Made by a program: the position numbers and the translations under genes. Of a stretch of DNA of 64,000 bases, positions 33,125 through 41,501 are shown piece by piece. The notes below the pieces were generated by a model. The model saw only the letters and a program-made list of their open reading frames with translations, was not told the DNA's origin and did no database searches. This DNA is from Achromobacter sp. RTa (GTDB lineage Bacteria > Pseudomonadota > Gammaproteobacteria > Burkholderiales > Burkholderiaceae_B), in NCBI RefSeq assembly GCF_000757485.1, contig NZ_JPYO01000043.1, positions 234,010 through 298,009 on the forward strand, written 5' to 3'. Each line of letters opens with the position of its first letter. Positions within the stretch are counted from its first letter, which is position 1.

Positions 33125-35602
33125 ATGTCCCTGTCCTTTTTCTCCTTCCGTCATGCCGCGCCGCCGGATCTGCGCATGAAGGCTTTGGCCGCGCTTGCGC
33201 TGGCCGTGATGACCGGCGCCGCGTTGTCACCCGCCCGGGTCATGGCTCATGCTTCCGAGGCGGCCCCCACCGTACGCCACTCCGTGAATGTGCCGGCCGG
33301 CCCGCTGGGCGTGGCGCTTTCCGCCTTCGCCCAGCAGGCCCGGGTGCTGTTGTCCTTCGATCCGTCGCTGGCAGCAGGCCGGGAAACCGCGGGACTGCGG
33401 GGCGAATACGGCGTGGACCAGGGCTTTGCGGCGCTGCTGGCGGGCACCGGGCTCGAGGCCGTGCGCGGCGGAGATGGCGATTACCTGTTGCAGCGCGTCG
33501 GCGGCCAGCAGGCGGCCCAGCTCGAAGCGGTAGTGGTGCTGGGGGCGGGGGCTACCACCGAAGGCACCGGCTCCTATACCGCGGACTGGATGCGCTCGGC
33601 CAACGGCCTGGTGCTGACGCAGCGCGATACGCCCCAATCCACCAGCATCGTCACGCGTCAGCAACTGGAAGACCAGGCCATGGGCAGCGTGCGCGACGTC
33701 ATGGAGAACGCCACAGGCATGAATGTCCAGCAAAGCGAGACCGACCGGCTGAGCTATTACTCGCGCGGCTTCCAGATGGACACCATGCAGTTCGACGGTG
33801 TGGTCAAGCCGCTGGACAGCACCTACCAGTTCGGCGACGGCAATCTCGATCCGGTCATTTACGACCATGTGGAGATCATCCGCGGCGCGACGGGCCTGAT
33901 GAGCGGCACGGGCAACCCGGGGGGATCGGTGAACTTCATTCGTAAGCGGCCGACCCATGAATTCCAGGGCAGCCTGCGAGCCATGGCCGGCAGCTATGAC
34001 ACCTATCGTGGGGAGGTGGATCTGTCGTCGCCGCTGAGCGGATCGGGAGCGGTCCGCGCGCGCGTGGTCGGCGCCAAGGAGCGGCGCGGCGATACCCTGG
34101 ACCTGTACAGCAAGAAGCGCGACGTGGCTTACGGCATCGTCGAGGCGGACATTGCCGAATCGACCACGCTGAGCGTCGGCGCGTCGACGCAGCGCTCCCG
34201 CCCCAAGGGCGTGATGTGGGGCGGCCTGCCTATCTTCGATACCAATGGCGAGCAGGTCGACTGGAAGAAGGGGCAGACCGCCGGCGCCAAATGGACTACC
34301 TGGGATACCGACTCGACCGAGTACTTCGCCCAGTTGGAGCACGGCTTCGCGAACGGTTGGAATGCGCGCTTGTCCTATTCGCGGCTGGACAATGATTTCG
34401 ATGCCTCGCTGCTGTTCGCCGCCGATTTCCCGGTCGATGCCGGCACCGGCTATCTGTCCGGCGCTCCCACGCTGCGCAAGTACCGGGGCGACAGCAAACA
34501 GGATGTCTATGGCGGCTCGCTGAACGGCGACTTCGGGTTGCTTGGCGCCATGCACGAGTTCAATCTCGGGTTCTCGCATTCCAAGACTCGGAGCCAGACC
34601 AAGGGCTGGAACTCGTCGGACCAGGCTGCCTATCCCATTCCCAATATCCACGATTGGAGCGGCGACTGGCCCGAACCGGTGTGGGACCAGCACGTCTCGG
34701 ACCAACAGTTGCGCACGACGCAAACCGGCATTTTCGGCACGGCGCGATTCAACCTCGGCAGCCGGTTGCACCTATTGGCAGGCGCGCGCTGGACGCGCTG
34801 GCAGGCCGACGAGTACCGCTGGAACCAGTGGTCTCCCGATGCCGTCCCGATCGTGCTGTCGCAGAAACAGCGCTATTCCGAGGTCACGCCGTACCTGGGC
34901 GTTACCTACGATCTGGACGACACGTATACGGCCTACGCCAGCTACACCAACATTTTCCAGCCCCAGATGTACAAGACCCGCGACTGGGAGATGACTGGCC
35001 CCGCCTATGGACACAACTACGAAGCGGGCATCAAGGCGTCATACCTGGACGGCCGCCTGAACGGCTCATTCGCGGTGTTCCAGACCAACCAGAAGGACGT
35101 GGCGGAATACGGCGGCTTCGATGCCGCCCGCAACGAGTCGTGGTACGAAATGCTGGACGGCACTCGCACGCGGGGATTCGAGCTGGAATTGGCCGGCGAA
35201 GTGTCTCCAGGCTGGAACCTGTTCCTGGGCTATACGTACCGCGTTTCGAAGGATGATGAGGGCAGGAAGGTCCAGACCACGCAACCCGAGCAAATGCTGA
35301 AGGCGAGCACGGCCTACAGGCTGCCCGGCGCCTTTAACGGATTGGTGGTGGGCGGCGGCGTGCGCTGGCAAAGCCGCACGCGCGCCCAGGGGTACTACGG
35401 AGAACAGTCGGCCTCGGTGGAGCAGAAGCCTTACGCGTTGTTCGACCTGATGGCCCAGTACGACATCGGCAAGCAGACCCAGTTACAGCTCAATGTGCGC
35501 AACCTCGCGGACAAGCGCTACTACCGGGCGATGGGGTTCTACAACTCGGTCTATTACGGCGAAGGCCGGACGGCGCTGCTCACGTTGACGCAGCGCTTCT
35601 AG
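33125..35602 (+). CDS. TonB-dependent siderophore receptor with STN signalling domain
   Basis: 825-residue FecA/FpvA-type receptor. Signal sequence is in the first 42 residues (an inner Met at residue 18 is an alternative start). Residues about 48-125 form the STN domain (VNVPAGPLGVALSAFAQQAR, LSFDPSLAAGRETAGLRGEY), which signals through FecR. Plug: residues about 160-285 (RDTPQSTSIVTRQQLEDQA, VEIIRGATGLMSGTGNPGGS). The barrel ends with LLTLTQRF. The 115-bp gap after fecR shows no second Fur box, so expression probably depends on FecI and read-through. Ligand unknown; the plug sequence is of the hydroxamate/mixed-siderophore type (FpvA/FoxA/FhuE-like). Confidence 0.93.
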   Translation: MSLSFFSFRHAAPPDLRMKALAALALAVMTGAALSPARVMAHASEAAPTVRHSVNVPAGPLGVALSAFAQQARVLLSFDPSLAAGRETAGLRGEYGVDQGFAALLAGTGLEAVRGGDGDYLLQRVGGQQAAQLEAVVVLGAGATTEGTGSYTADWMRSANGLVLTQRDTPQSTSIVTRQQLEDQAMGSVRDVMENATGMNVQQSETDRLSYYSRGFQMDTMQFDGVVKPLDSTYQFGDGNLDPVIYDHVEIIRGATGLMSGTGNPGGSVNFIRKRPTHEFQGSLRAMAGSYDTYRGEVDLSSPLSGSGAVRARVVGAKERRGDTLDLYSKKRDVAYGIVEADIAESTTLSVGASTQRSRPKGVMWGGLPIFDTNGEQVDWKKGQTAGAKWTTWDTDSTEYFAQLEHGFANGWNARLSYSRLDNDFDASLLFAADFPVDAGTGYLSGAPTLRKYRGDSKQDVYGGSLNGDFGLLGAMHEFNLGFSHSKTRSQTKGWNSSDQAAYPIPNIHDWSGDWPEPVWDQHVSDQQLRTTQTGIFGTARFNLGSRLHLLAGARWTRWQADEYRWNQWSPDAVPIVLSQKQRYSEVTPYLGVTYDLDDTYTAYASYTNIFQPQMYKTRDWEMTGPAYGHNYEAGIKASYLDGRLNGSFAVFQTNQKDVAEYGGFDAARNESWYEMLDGTRTRGFELELAGEVSPGWNLFLGYTYRVSKDDEGRKVQTTQPEQMLKASTAYRLPGAFNGLVVGGGVRWQSRTRAQGYYGEQSASVEQKPYALFDLMAQYDIGKQTQLQLNVRNLADKRYYRAMGFYNSVYYGEGRTALLTLTQRF

Positions 35603-35617
35603 AGCGGGCGCCGAGCC

Positions 35618-36574
35618 TCAGCGCCAATCGCTGGCCAGGCTGAGCTTGGCCAGCTGATCGCGCGTCAGCGTCAGGCTGGCAGCCTTGACCAGCTCGTCCA
35701 GCTGCGCCAGCGAGGTGGCGCTGACGATCGGCGAGGTGATTCCCGGTTGCGCGATCTGCCAGGCCAGCGCCGCCTGGGCGGGCGTGCAGCCGGCTTCCTC
35801 GCACACTTCGTCCAGCGCCTTCAGGATGCGGTGGCCGCGGTCGTCGAGGTAGGTCTCGACGATCTTGCGGCCGCGCGGGCTCTTGCCCGCGTCGGCGGGG
35901 CTGCGGTACTTGCCGCTGAGAAAGCCGCTTGCCAGCGCGTAGTAGTTGATCGTGCCCATCTGTTGCGTCTTCACCAGGCTTTGCAGCCCGGACTCGAAGG
36001 GCTCGCGGCGGTACAGGTTGTATTCGGGCTGGATGCTCTCGTAGCGCGGCAGGCTGTGCCGTTCGCTCGTGATCAGCGCTTCGGACAGCCGCACTGCGGT
36101 GTAGTTGGAGGCGCCGATGGCGCGCACCTTGCCGGACTCCATGTGCTTGGCGTATTCGGCCAGGGTGTCGGTCAGCGGCGTATCGGGATCGTCCTGGTGC
36201 GATTGGTACAGGTCCACGTAGTCCGTCTGGAGGCGGGCGAGCGACGCTTCCAGGGACCGCCGGATGTAGGCGGGCGCCAGCCCCTTGGCGTCGGGGCCCA
36301 TTTCCATGCCGACCTTGGTGGCGATGAGCACCTGGTCGCGCTTGCCGGAGCGCTTCAGCCATTTACCGATCAGCGTCTCGGACTCGCCGCCCTGGTTGCC
36401 CTTCACCCATCGGGAATACACGTCGGCCGTATCGATGAAATTCAGGCCCGCGTCCACCAGGGCGTCCAGCAGGGAATACGTGCCGGCTTCGTCGACGGTC
36501 CAGCCGAAGACATTGCCGCCGAAGGTGAGCGGGGGGATCTGCAGGCCGGAACGGCCCAATGCGCGTTTGATCAT
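35618..36574 (-). CDS. Aldo/keto reductase
   Basis: 318-residue NADPH-dependent aldo-keto reductase of the Tas/YghZ type, start at MIKRALGRSGLQIPPLTFGG. TIM-barrel catalytic set: Asp in NFIDTADVYS, Tyr in DVYSRWVKG, Lys in ATKVGMEMGP and His in DLYQSHQDDP. NADPH-binding segments occur near the C-terminus (PIVSATSLAQLDELVKAA). Convergent with the receptor (15 bp between stops), so it is unlikely to be part of that unit. Substrate not predictable. Confidence 0.92.
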   Translation of the reverse strand: MIKRALGRSGLQIPPLTFGGNVFGWTVDEAGTYSLLDALVDAGLNFIDTADVYSRWVKGNQGGESETLIGKWLKRSGKRDQVLIATKVGMEMGPDAKGLAPAYIRRSLEASLARLQTDYVDLYQSHQDDPDTPLTDTLAEYAKHMESGKVRAIGASNYTAVRLSEALITSERHSLPRYESIQPEYNLYRREPFESGLQSLVKTQQMGTINYYALASGFLSGKYRSPADAGKSPRGRKIVETYLDDRGHRILKALDEVCEEAGCTPAQAALAWQIAQPGITSPIVSATSLAQLDELVKAASLTLTRDQLAKLSLASDWR

Positions 36575-36768
36575 AATGAGGCCTCTGGAAGCTGCGGGTG
36601 GCTGCAAGAAGGGGGGCGGACGGCATGCGCCGTCACAGGGATTCCCCCCAAGTCATTTTGTTTGGCGGCAAGTTAGACTATACGGCTTTATGGCCTGGCC
36701 GGCCGGCAAGAAGCCGCCGGCAGCGTCATAATCAATGGACAAACACCAAGGGTTCAAGGAGCTTACCT

Positions 36769-37740
36769 ATGCTGATCGGAAAAAAACATTTTCTGACGGT
36801 TGGCGCCATGGCACTGGCGATGGCTATCGCCGCGCCCGTGGCCGCGCAGCAAAAGTCGGTGGCGGTCACCGCCATCGTCGAGCATCCGGCGCTGGACGCC
36901 GTGCGTGACGGGGTGCAGGACGCCCTCAAGCAAGCCGGCTACGAGCCGGGCAAGAACCTGAAGTGGCAATACCAGAGCGCCCAGGGCAACAACGGCACCG
37001 CCGCGCAGATCGCGCGCAAGTTCGTGGGCGACAGGCCCGACGCCATCGTCGCGATCGCCACGCCGTCGGCGCAGGCGGTGGTTGCCGCCACCAAGGACGT
37101 GCCGGTGGTCTATTCCGCCGTCACCGACCCGGTCGCCGCGCAGCTGGTCTCCAGCATGGACGCCTCGGGCACCAACGTGACCGGCGTGTCGGACCTGCTG
37201 GCGCTGGACAAGCAGGTGGAGCTCATCAAGAAGATCGTTCCCAACGCCAAGCGCGTGGGCATGGTCTACAACCCGGGCGAGGCCAACTCGGTCGTGGTCG
37301 TGAAGAAGCTGCAGGAAATCCTGCCCAAGTCGGGCATGAGCCTGGTGGAAGCCGCCGCGCCGCGTTCCGTGGACGTGGCCTCCGCGGCCCGCAGCCTGAT
37401 CGGCAAGGTCGACGTCATCTACACCAACACCGACAACAACGTGGTGTCGGCATATGAATCGCTGGTCAAGGTCGGCAATGACGCCAAGATCCCGCTGATC
37501 GCGTCCGACACCGACAGCGTCAAGCGCGGCGGCATCGCCGCCCTGGGCATCAACTATCGCGACCTGGGCGTGCAGACGGGCAAGATCGTGGTGCGCATCC
37601 TGAAGGGCGAGAAGCCCGGCGCCATTCCCTCGGAAACCAGCTCCAAGCTCGAGCTCTACGTGAACCCGGGCGCCGCCGCCAAGCAGGGCGTGACGCTGCC
37701 CGACGCGGTGATCAAGTCCGCCGCGGTGGTCGTCAAGTAA
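36769..37740 (+). CDS. ABC importer substrate-binding protein (TrpX-type)
   Basis: 323-residue periplasmic protein of the COG2984 group. Signal peptide MLIGKKHFLTVGAMALAM, cleavage near VAA-QQK. Sequence VAVTAIVEHPALDAVRDGVQ, IARKFVGDRPDAIVAIATPS and VPVVYSAVTDPVAAQLVSS is typical. Homologues were assigned tryptophan/tyrosine uptake in streptococci (TrpX), but ligand specificity is not established for proteobacterial members. AGGA precedes the ATG. An intrinsic terminator follows at 37757-37791, which sets it apart from the permease and ATPase genes, so its expression level can exceed theirs. Confidence 0.85.
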   Translation: MLIGKKHFLTVGAMALAMAIAAPVAAQQKSVAVTAIVEHPALDAVRDGVQDALKQAGYEPGKNLKWQYQSAQGNNGTAAQIARKFVGDRPDAIVAIATPSAQAVVAATKDVPVVYSAVTDPVAAQLVSSMDASGTNVTGVSDLLALDKQVELIKKIVPNAKRVGMVYNPGEANSVVVVKKLQEILPKSGMSLVEAAAPRSVDVASAARSLIGKVDVIYTNTDNNVVSAYESLVKVGNDAKIPLIASDTDSVKRGGIAALGINYRDLGVQTGKIVVRILKGEKPGAIPSETSSKLELYVNPGAAAKQGVTLPDAVIKSAAVVVK

Positions 37741-37756
37741 TTCAGTGCCATACCCG

Positions 37757-37791
37757 CCCCGCCATGCCTACCCGGCGTGAGCGGGGTTTTT
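37757..37791 (+). terminator. Intrinsic terminator after binding-protein gene
   Basis: CCCCGC-CATGCC (37757-37768) pairs with GGCGTG-A-GCGGGG (37774-37786) across a TACCC loop with one bulged A, followed by five T. It lies 16 bases after the binding-protein stop. Confidence 0.85.
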
Positions 37792-38118
37792 CTTGAGTTT
37801 TCGCCTTACCCAAGGTCCTCCAGGGCGGCAGCGTTCACAAGATGCTCGCGGCCCGGCGCGATGTGCTGGTCTTGAATGGCCTGGCGGCCCGCCCCGAGCG
37901 GCGCGGCGCCCGGCGTTTTTGCTCCCTGAACGGTCCTGCGGACTCCCGCCGGCGGTTTTGCCGCCCGGCGCGGGAAGGCTTTGGCAGGAAACGAGAGAAA
38001 ATCACGGGTTGGGAAACGTTTATTGCGAAAGCTGGGGTAAAACTGACCCCTAAACGCAAGAAGTCAGACGTTTCAACTCTTTAATATGCTCGTTTCTTAC
38101 CTTATCTGGATTTGACCC
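37792..38118 (+). promoter_or_regulatory. Long leader between binding-protein and permease genes
   Basis: A 327-bp stretch without a credible gene separates the terminator from the permease start; small frames here have no recognisable codon use. The first two thirds are GC-rich, and the last 120 bases (about 37995-38118) are much more AT-rich, with AAAATCACGGG, AACGTTTATTGCG and TTTAATATGCTCG. It should hold a separate promoter for the permease-ATPase pair. No known riboswitch was recognised. Confidence 0.45.
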
Positions 38119-39003
38119 ATGTCATTGTTTTCGTTGTTGGGCGCGCTGGAGATCGGCCTGATCTTCAGCCTGGTGGCCCTGGGCGTGTTCATTTCCTTCC
38201 GCCTGCTGCGCTTCCCGGACCTGACCGTTGACGGCAGTTTCCCCTTGGGCGGAGCCGTCTGTGCGACGCTGATCGCTTCGGGCACCGACCCCTTCCTGGC
38301 GACCGCCATCGCCACCTTCGCCGGAGCCGCCGCCGGCCTGGTCACCGGCTGGCTGAACGTGAAGCTGAAGATCATGGATCTGCTGGCCAGCATCCTGATG
38401 ATGATCGCCCTGTATTCGGTCAACCTGCGCATCATGGGCAAGCCCAACGTGCCGCTGATCACCGAATCCACCGTCTTTACCATCCTGCAGCCTGAGTGGC
38501 TGTCGGACTACGTCGCCCGTCCGCTGATCCTCGCCGTCATCGTCGTGCTGGCCAAGCTCGCGCTGGACTGGTTCTTCGCCACGCAGACCGGGCTGGCCGT
38601 GCGCGCCACCGGTTCCAACGGCCGCATGGCCCGCGCCCAGGGCGTGAATACCGGCCGCATGATTCTAGGCGGCATGGCGCTGTCCAACGCGCTGGTGGCC
38701 CTGGCGGGCGCGCTGTTCGCGCAGACCCAGGGCGGCTCGGATATTTCCATGGGCATCGGCACCATCGTGATCGGCCTGGCGGCCGTGATCGTCGGTGAAA
38801 GCATCCTGCCGTCGCGCAAGCTGGTGCTGGCGACGCTGGCCGTCATCATCGGCGCCATCGTCTACCGCTTTTTCATCGCCCTGGCCCTCAACAGCGACTT
38901 CATCGGCCTGAAGGCGCAGGACCTGAACCTGGTCACCGCCGTGCTGGTCACGATCGCGCTCGTCATCCCCATGCTCAAGCGCCGCCTGGTTGGCAAAAGG
39001 TAA
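38119..39003 (+). CDS. ABC importer permease (TrpY-type)
   Basis: 294-residue integral membrane protein of the COG4120 group. About eight to nine hydrophobic segments are seen, beginning MSLFSLLGALEIGLIFSLVA and FISFRLLRFPDLTVDGSFPL, the DLTVDGSF motif being typical of this permease family. A coupling-helix region is SNGRMARAQGVNTGRMIL. It pairs with the ATPase encoded 30 bp downstream and with the binding protein encoded upstream. The three genes form one importer split into two transcription units by a terminator. Confidence 0.9.
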   Translation: MSLFSLLGALEIGLIFSLVALGVFISFRLLRFPDLTVDGSFPLGGAVCATLIASGTDPFLATAIATFAGAAAGLVTGWLNVKLKIMDLLASILMMIALYSVNLRIMGKPNVPLITESTVFTILQPEWLSDYVARPLILAVIVVLAKLALDWFFATQTGLAVRATGSNGRMARAQGVNTGRMILGGMALSNALVALAGALFAQTQGGSDISMGIGTIVIGLAAVIVGESILPSRKLVLATLAVIIGAIVYRFFIALALNSDFIGLKAQDLNLVTAVLVTIALVIPMLKRRLVGKR

Positions 39004-39033
39004 GTCCCCGCGACCGCACAATGGAGTACTGAA

Positions 39034-39828
39034 ATGTTGTCTGCCAAAGACTTGAAAATTACCTTCAACGCGGGGACGCCCATCGAGACGCGGGCCCTGC
39101 GCGGCCTGTCGCTGGAAATCCCGTCGGGCCAGTTCGTGACCGTCATCGGATCCAACGGCGCCGGCAAGTCCACGTTCCTCAACGCGGTGTCGGGCGACCT
39201 GTCGGTCGATTCCGGCCGTATCGACATCAACGGCGTGGACGTCACGCGCCAGCCCGTCTGGGCGCGGGCGGGCAACGTGGCCCGGGTGTTCCAGGACCCC
39301 ATGGCCGGCACCTGCGAAGACCTGACCATCGAGGAAAACATGGCGCTGGCGCAGATGCGCGGCGCCCGCCGCGGCTACAGCCGCGCCGTCAAGGCATCGA
39401 TGCGCGACGGGTTCCGCGAACGCCTGGCCACGCTGGGCCTGGGCCTGGAGAACCGCCTGGCGGACCGCATCGGCCTGCTGTCGGGCGGCCAGCGGCAAGC
39501 GGTCAGCCTGCTGATGGCGGCCTTGCAGCCGTCGCGCATCCTGTTGCTCGACGAGCACACGGCAGCGCTGGATCCGCGCACAGCGGACTTCGTGCTGCAG
39601 CTGACGGCCCGCATCGTATCGGAGAGCAAGCTCACCACGATGATGGTGACCCACAGCATGCGCCAGGCCCTGGACGTAGGCGACCGCACGGTCATGCTGC
39701 ACCAGGGGCAGGTGGTGCTGGACGTCTCGGGCGACGAGCGCCGCGGCATGGACGTGCCGGACCTGCTCGCGATGTTCGAGCGCGTGCGCGGCGAGAAGAT
39801 TTCCGACGACGCCTTGCTGCTGGGATAG
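39034..39828 (+). CDS. ABC importer ATPase (TrpZ-type)
   Basis: 264-residue ATPase. Walker A GSNGAGKST (residues about 46-54), signature LLSGGQRQAVSL, Walker B ILLLDEHTAALDP, and the switch His in MMVTHSM. It belongs to the COG1101 family paired with COG2984/COG4120 proteins. It energises the permease at 38119-39003. The D-loop Glu after Walker B is present (DEHTAALD). The GTGTCNGACAC array starts 15 bp past its stop and may serve as the operon end. Confidence 0.92.
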   Translation: MLSAKDLKITFNAGTPIETRALRGLSLEIPSGQFVTVIGSNGAGKSTFLNAVSGDLSVDSGRIDINGVDVTRQPVWARAGNVARVFQDPMAGTCEDLTIEENMALAQMRGARRGYSRAVKASMRDGFRERLATLGLGLENRLADRIGLLSGGQRQAVSLLMAALQPSRILLLDEHTAALDPRTADFVLQLTARIVSESKLTTMMVTHSMRQALDVGDRTVMLHQGQVVLDVSGDERRGMDVPDLLAMFERVRGEKISDDALLLG

Positions 39829-39842
39829 GCGTCGACGCGTCA

Positions 39843-40171
39843 GTGTCTGACACCCGTACGAAACGATCTACGGCCTGCGGTGGTGCCGCCCGGGTGTCAG
39901 ACACCCAGGCCTTCCGTTGGTGTCTGACACCCGGTAACGTCTGCTTCAGCCGGACGGGCACTTCGTACGGGTGTCAGACACCCAGGCCTTCCGTTGGTGT
40001 CTGACACCCGGCCACGTCTTCTTCAGCCGGACGGGCACTTCGTACGGGTGTCAGACACTTGCGCAGTGTCTGACACCCATACGAGACGATCTACGGCCTG
40101 CGGTGGTGCCGCCCGGGTGTCTGACACCCAGGCCTTCCGTTGGTGTCAGACACTTGCGCAGTGTCAGGCGC
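39843..40171. repeat. Array of GTGTCNGACAC palindromes (cluster 3)
   Basis: Nine perfect copies start at 39843, 39894, 39920, 39971, 39997, 40048, 40066, 40117 and 40143, plus a degenerate GTGTCAGGCGC at 40161. Higher-order units are clear: a block of about 85 bp (palindrome, CCAGGCCTTCCGTTG, palindrome, then CGTCT and CAGCCGGACGGGCACTTCGT) repeats from 39894 and 39971, and the stretch holding GATCTACGGCCTGCGGTGG occurs at 39863 and 40087. The array fills the gap between the ends of two convergent genes and reaches into the stop codon of the oxidase at 40164. Confidence 0.92.
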
Positions 40172-41420
40172 TGGCCAGAAAACGTTCCGGCCGGAACGCG
40201 CGGTGCCGCGCCGCGGCGCCTTCCTCGCACATGAGCTCGCCCAGAATCCTGGCGGTGCCGGGCGCGGTGCTGAAACCGATGTGCTGGTGGCCCAGCGCCA
40301 GCCACAGGCCCGGATGGCGCGGCGCCTGGCCTATCATCGGGCGGCTGTCGGGCAGGGTGGGGCGCCGGCCCAGCCAAGCCTTCTCGTCCAGGCGCCGGTC
40401 CAGCGGAAAGGCCTCGCGGGCGCGGGCCTCCGCCAGGTCTAGCTGCTCTGGCCGGGCTGGCGCGTCGCACGCATCCAGCTCCACGCCGGTGGTCAGGCGC
40501 AGGCCCCGGGCCATGGGCGACAGCACATAGCCGCCGCCCGTGTCGTAGACGGGGCGCGACAGGCTCGCGCCTTCCACGCCGCTGTAGTGCATGTGGTAGC
40601 CCCGCTCGAACGCCAGGGGCAGGCCTATGCCGGCCGTTTCCAGGATGCCTTTCGACCACGGCCCCAGGGCCACGACCAGCCTGTCCGCGGACAACTGCGA
40701 GGAACCGTCTTCGCCGAGGACCGTCCAGCGCTGACCGTCGCGGCGGATGGCGCGGGCGGCCATCTGCGTGAAGGCGCCGCCATGGCGGCGGAACAGATCG
40801 GCATAGGCCGCGGTGACTGCGTGCGGATCATCGACGGAATACGAGCCCTGGATCCATAGCGCCCGGGGAAAGATCGGAGACAGGGCAGGTTCGATCTCCG
40901 CCAGCTCCGCCGCGTCCAGCGCCTGGGTCGGAACCTGGTATTGCGCATACGTCCTGCGCGCCAATTCACCGCCGTTCCACGCCTGTTCCGACCGATACAG
41001 CAGTATCCAGCCCGTATCGCGCAGCCGGTGCAGGGCGCCGGCCTCGCCCAGCAGGCGCAGGTGTTCGGGCGCCGACAGGCGGATCAGGCCGTCCAGCGCC
41101 GCCACGGTTTCCTTGAAGACCGAGGGCCGGGCGTTGAGGAGAAAGCGCGCCGCCCAGCCCGCATTCCTCGTCAGGTAGTTCCAGCGGTAGCGGAACTGGA
41201 CCGTGTCGTTCCTCAGGAGCCTGGGCAGCTGGGCCCACAGGCCGGGGTGGTTGAAGGGCATGAGCGAACTGCGCGCGAGCACGCCCGCGTTGCCCAGCGA
41301 GGTCTCGCGTCCGGGTTCCTGCCGGTCGACCAAGGTGACCGACATGCCCCGGCGCAACAGCTCAAGCGCGCTGCACACTCCCACGATGCCCGCGCCGAGG
41401 ACGATGACCTGCTTTCCCAT
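40164..41420 (-). CDS. FAD-dependent D-amino acid dehydrogenase-like oxidoreductase
   Basis: 418-residue DadA-like protein. Dinucleotide-binding start MGKQVIVLGAGIVGVCSALE, then VTLVDRQEPGRETSLGNAGV; the C-terminal part has GVELDACDAPARPEQL, WLGRRPTLPDSRPMIGQAPR and LALGHQHIGFSTAPGTARIL, all typical of the D-amino acid dehydrogenase small subunit. It would oxidise a D-amino acid or other amine to a keto product and pass electrons to the quinone pool. It lies 81 bp after the FAD amine oxidase on the same strand and may be co-transcribed with it. The stop codon lies in a degenerate copy of the intergenic palindrome. Confidence 0.9.
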   Translation of the reverse strand: MGKQVIVLGAGIVGVCSALELLRRGMSVTLVDRQEPGRETSLGNAGVLARSSLMPFNHPGLWAQLPRLLRNDTVQFRYRWNYLTRNAGWAARFLLNARPSVFKETVAALDGLIRLSAPEHLRLLGEAGALHRLRDTGWILLYRSEQAWNGGELARRTYAQYQVPTQALDAAELAEIEPALSPIFPRALWIQGSYSVDDPHAVTAAYADLFRRHGGAFTQMAARAIRRDGQRWTVLGEDGSSQLSADRLVVALGPWSKGILETAGIGLPLAFERGYHMHYSGVEGASLSRPVYDTGGGYVLSPMARGLRLTTGVELDACDAPARPEQLDLAEARAREAFPLDRRLDEKAWLGRRPTLPDSRPMIGQAPRHPGLWLALGHQHIGFSTAPGTARILGELMCEEGAAARHRAFRPERFLASA

Positions 41421-41501
41421 AGGCTTTTACCCGAGTTCCGCCAAAAACCGCCGTGCCGTCGGCGGAGACGCCGAATTGTATTGCAGCGGCGCGCATCCGC
41501 G

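Noticed and set aside
37842..38084. 80-codon open frame between the binding-protein and permease genes
   Set aside because: Codon use is atypical, no ribosome site is present, and the region holds a terminator and a leader.
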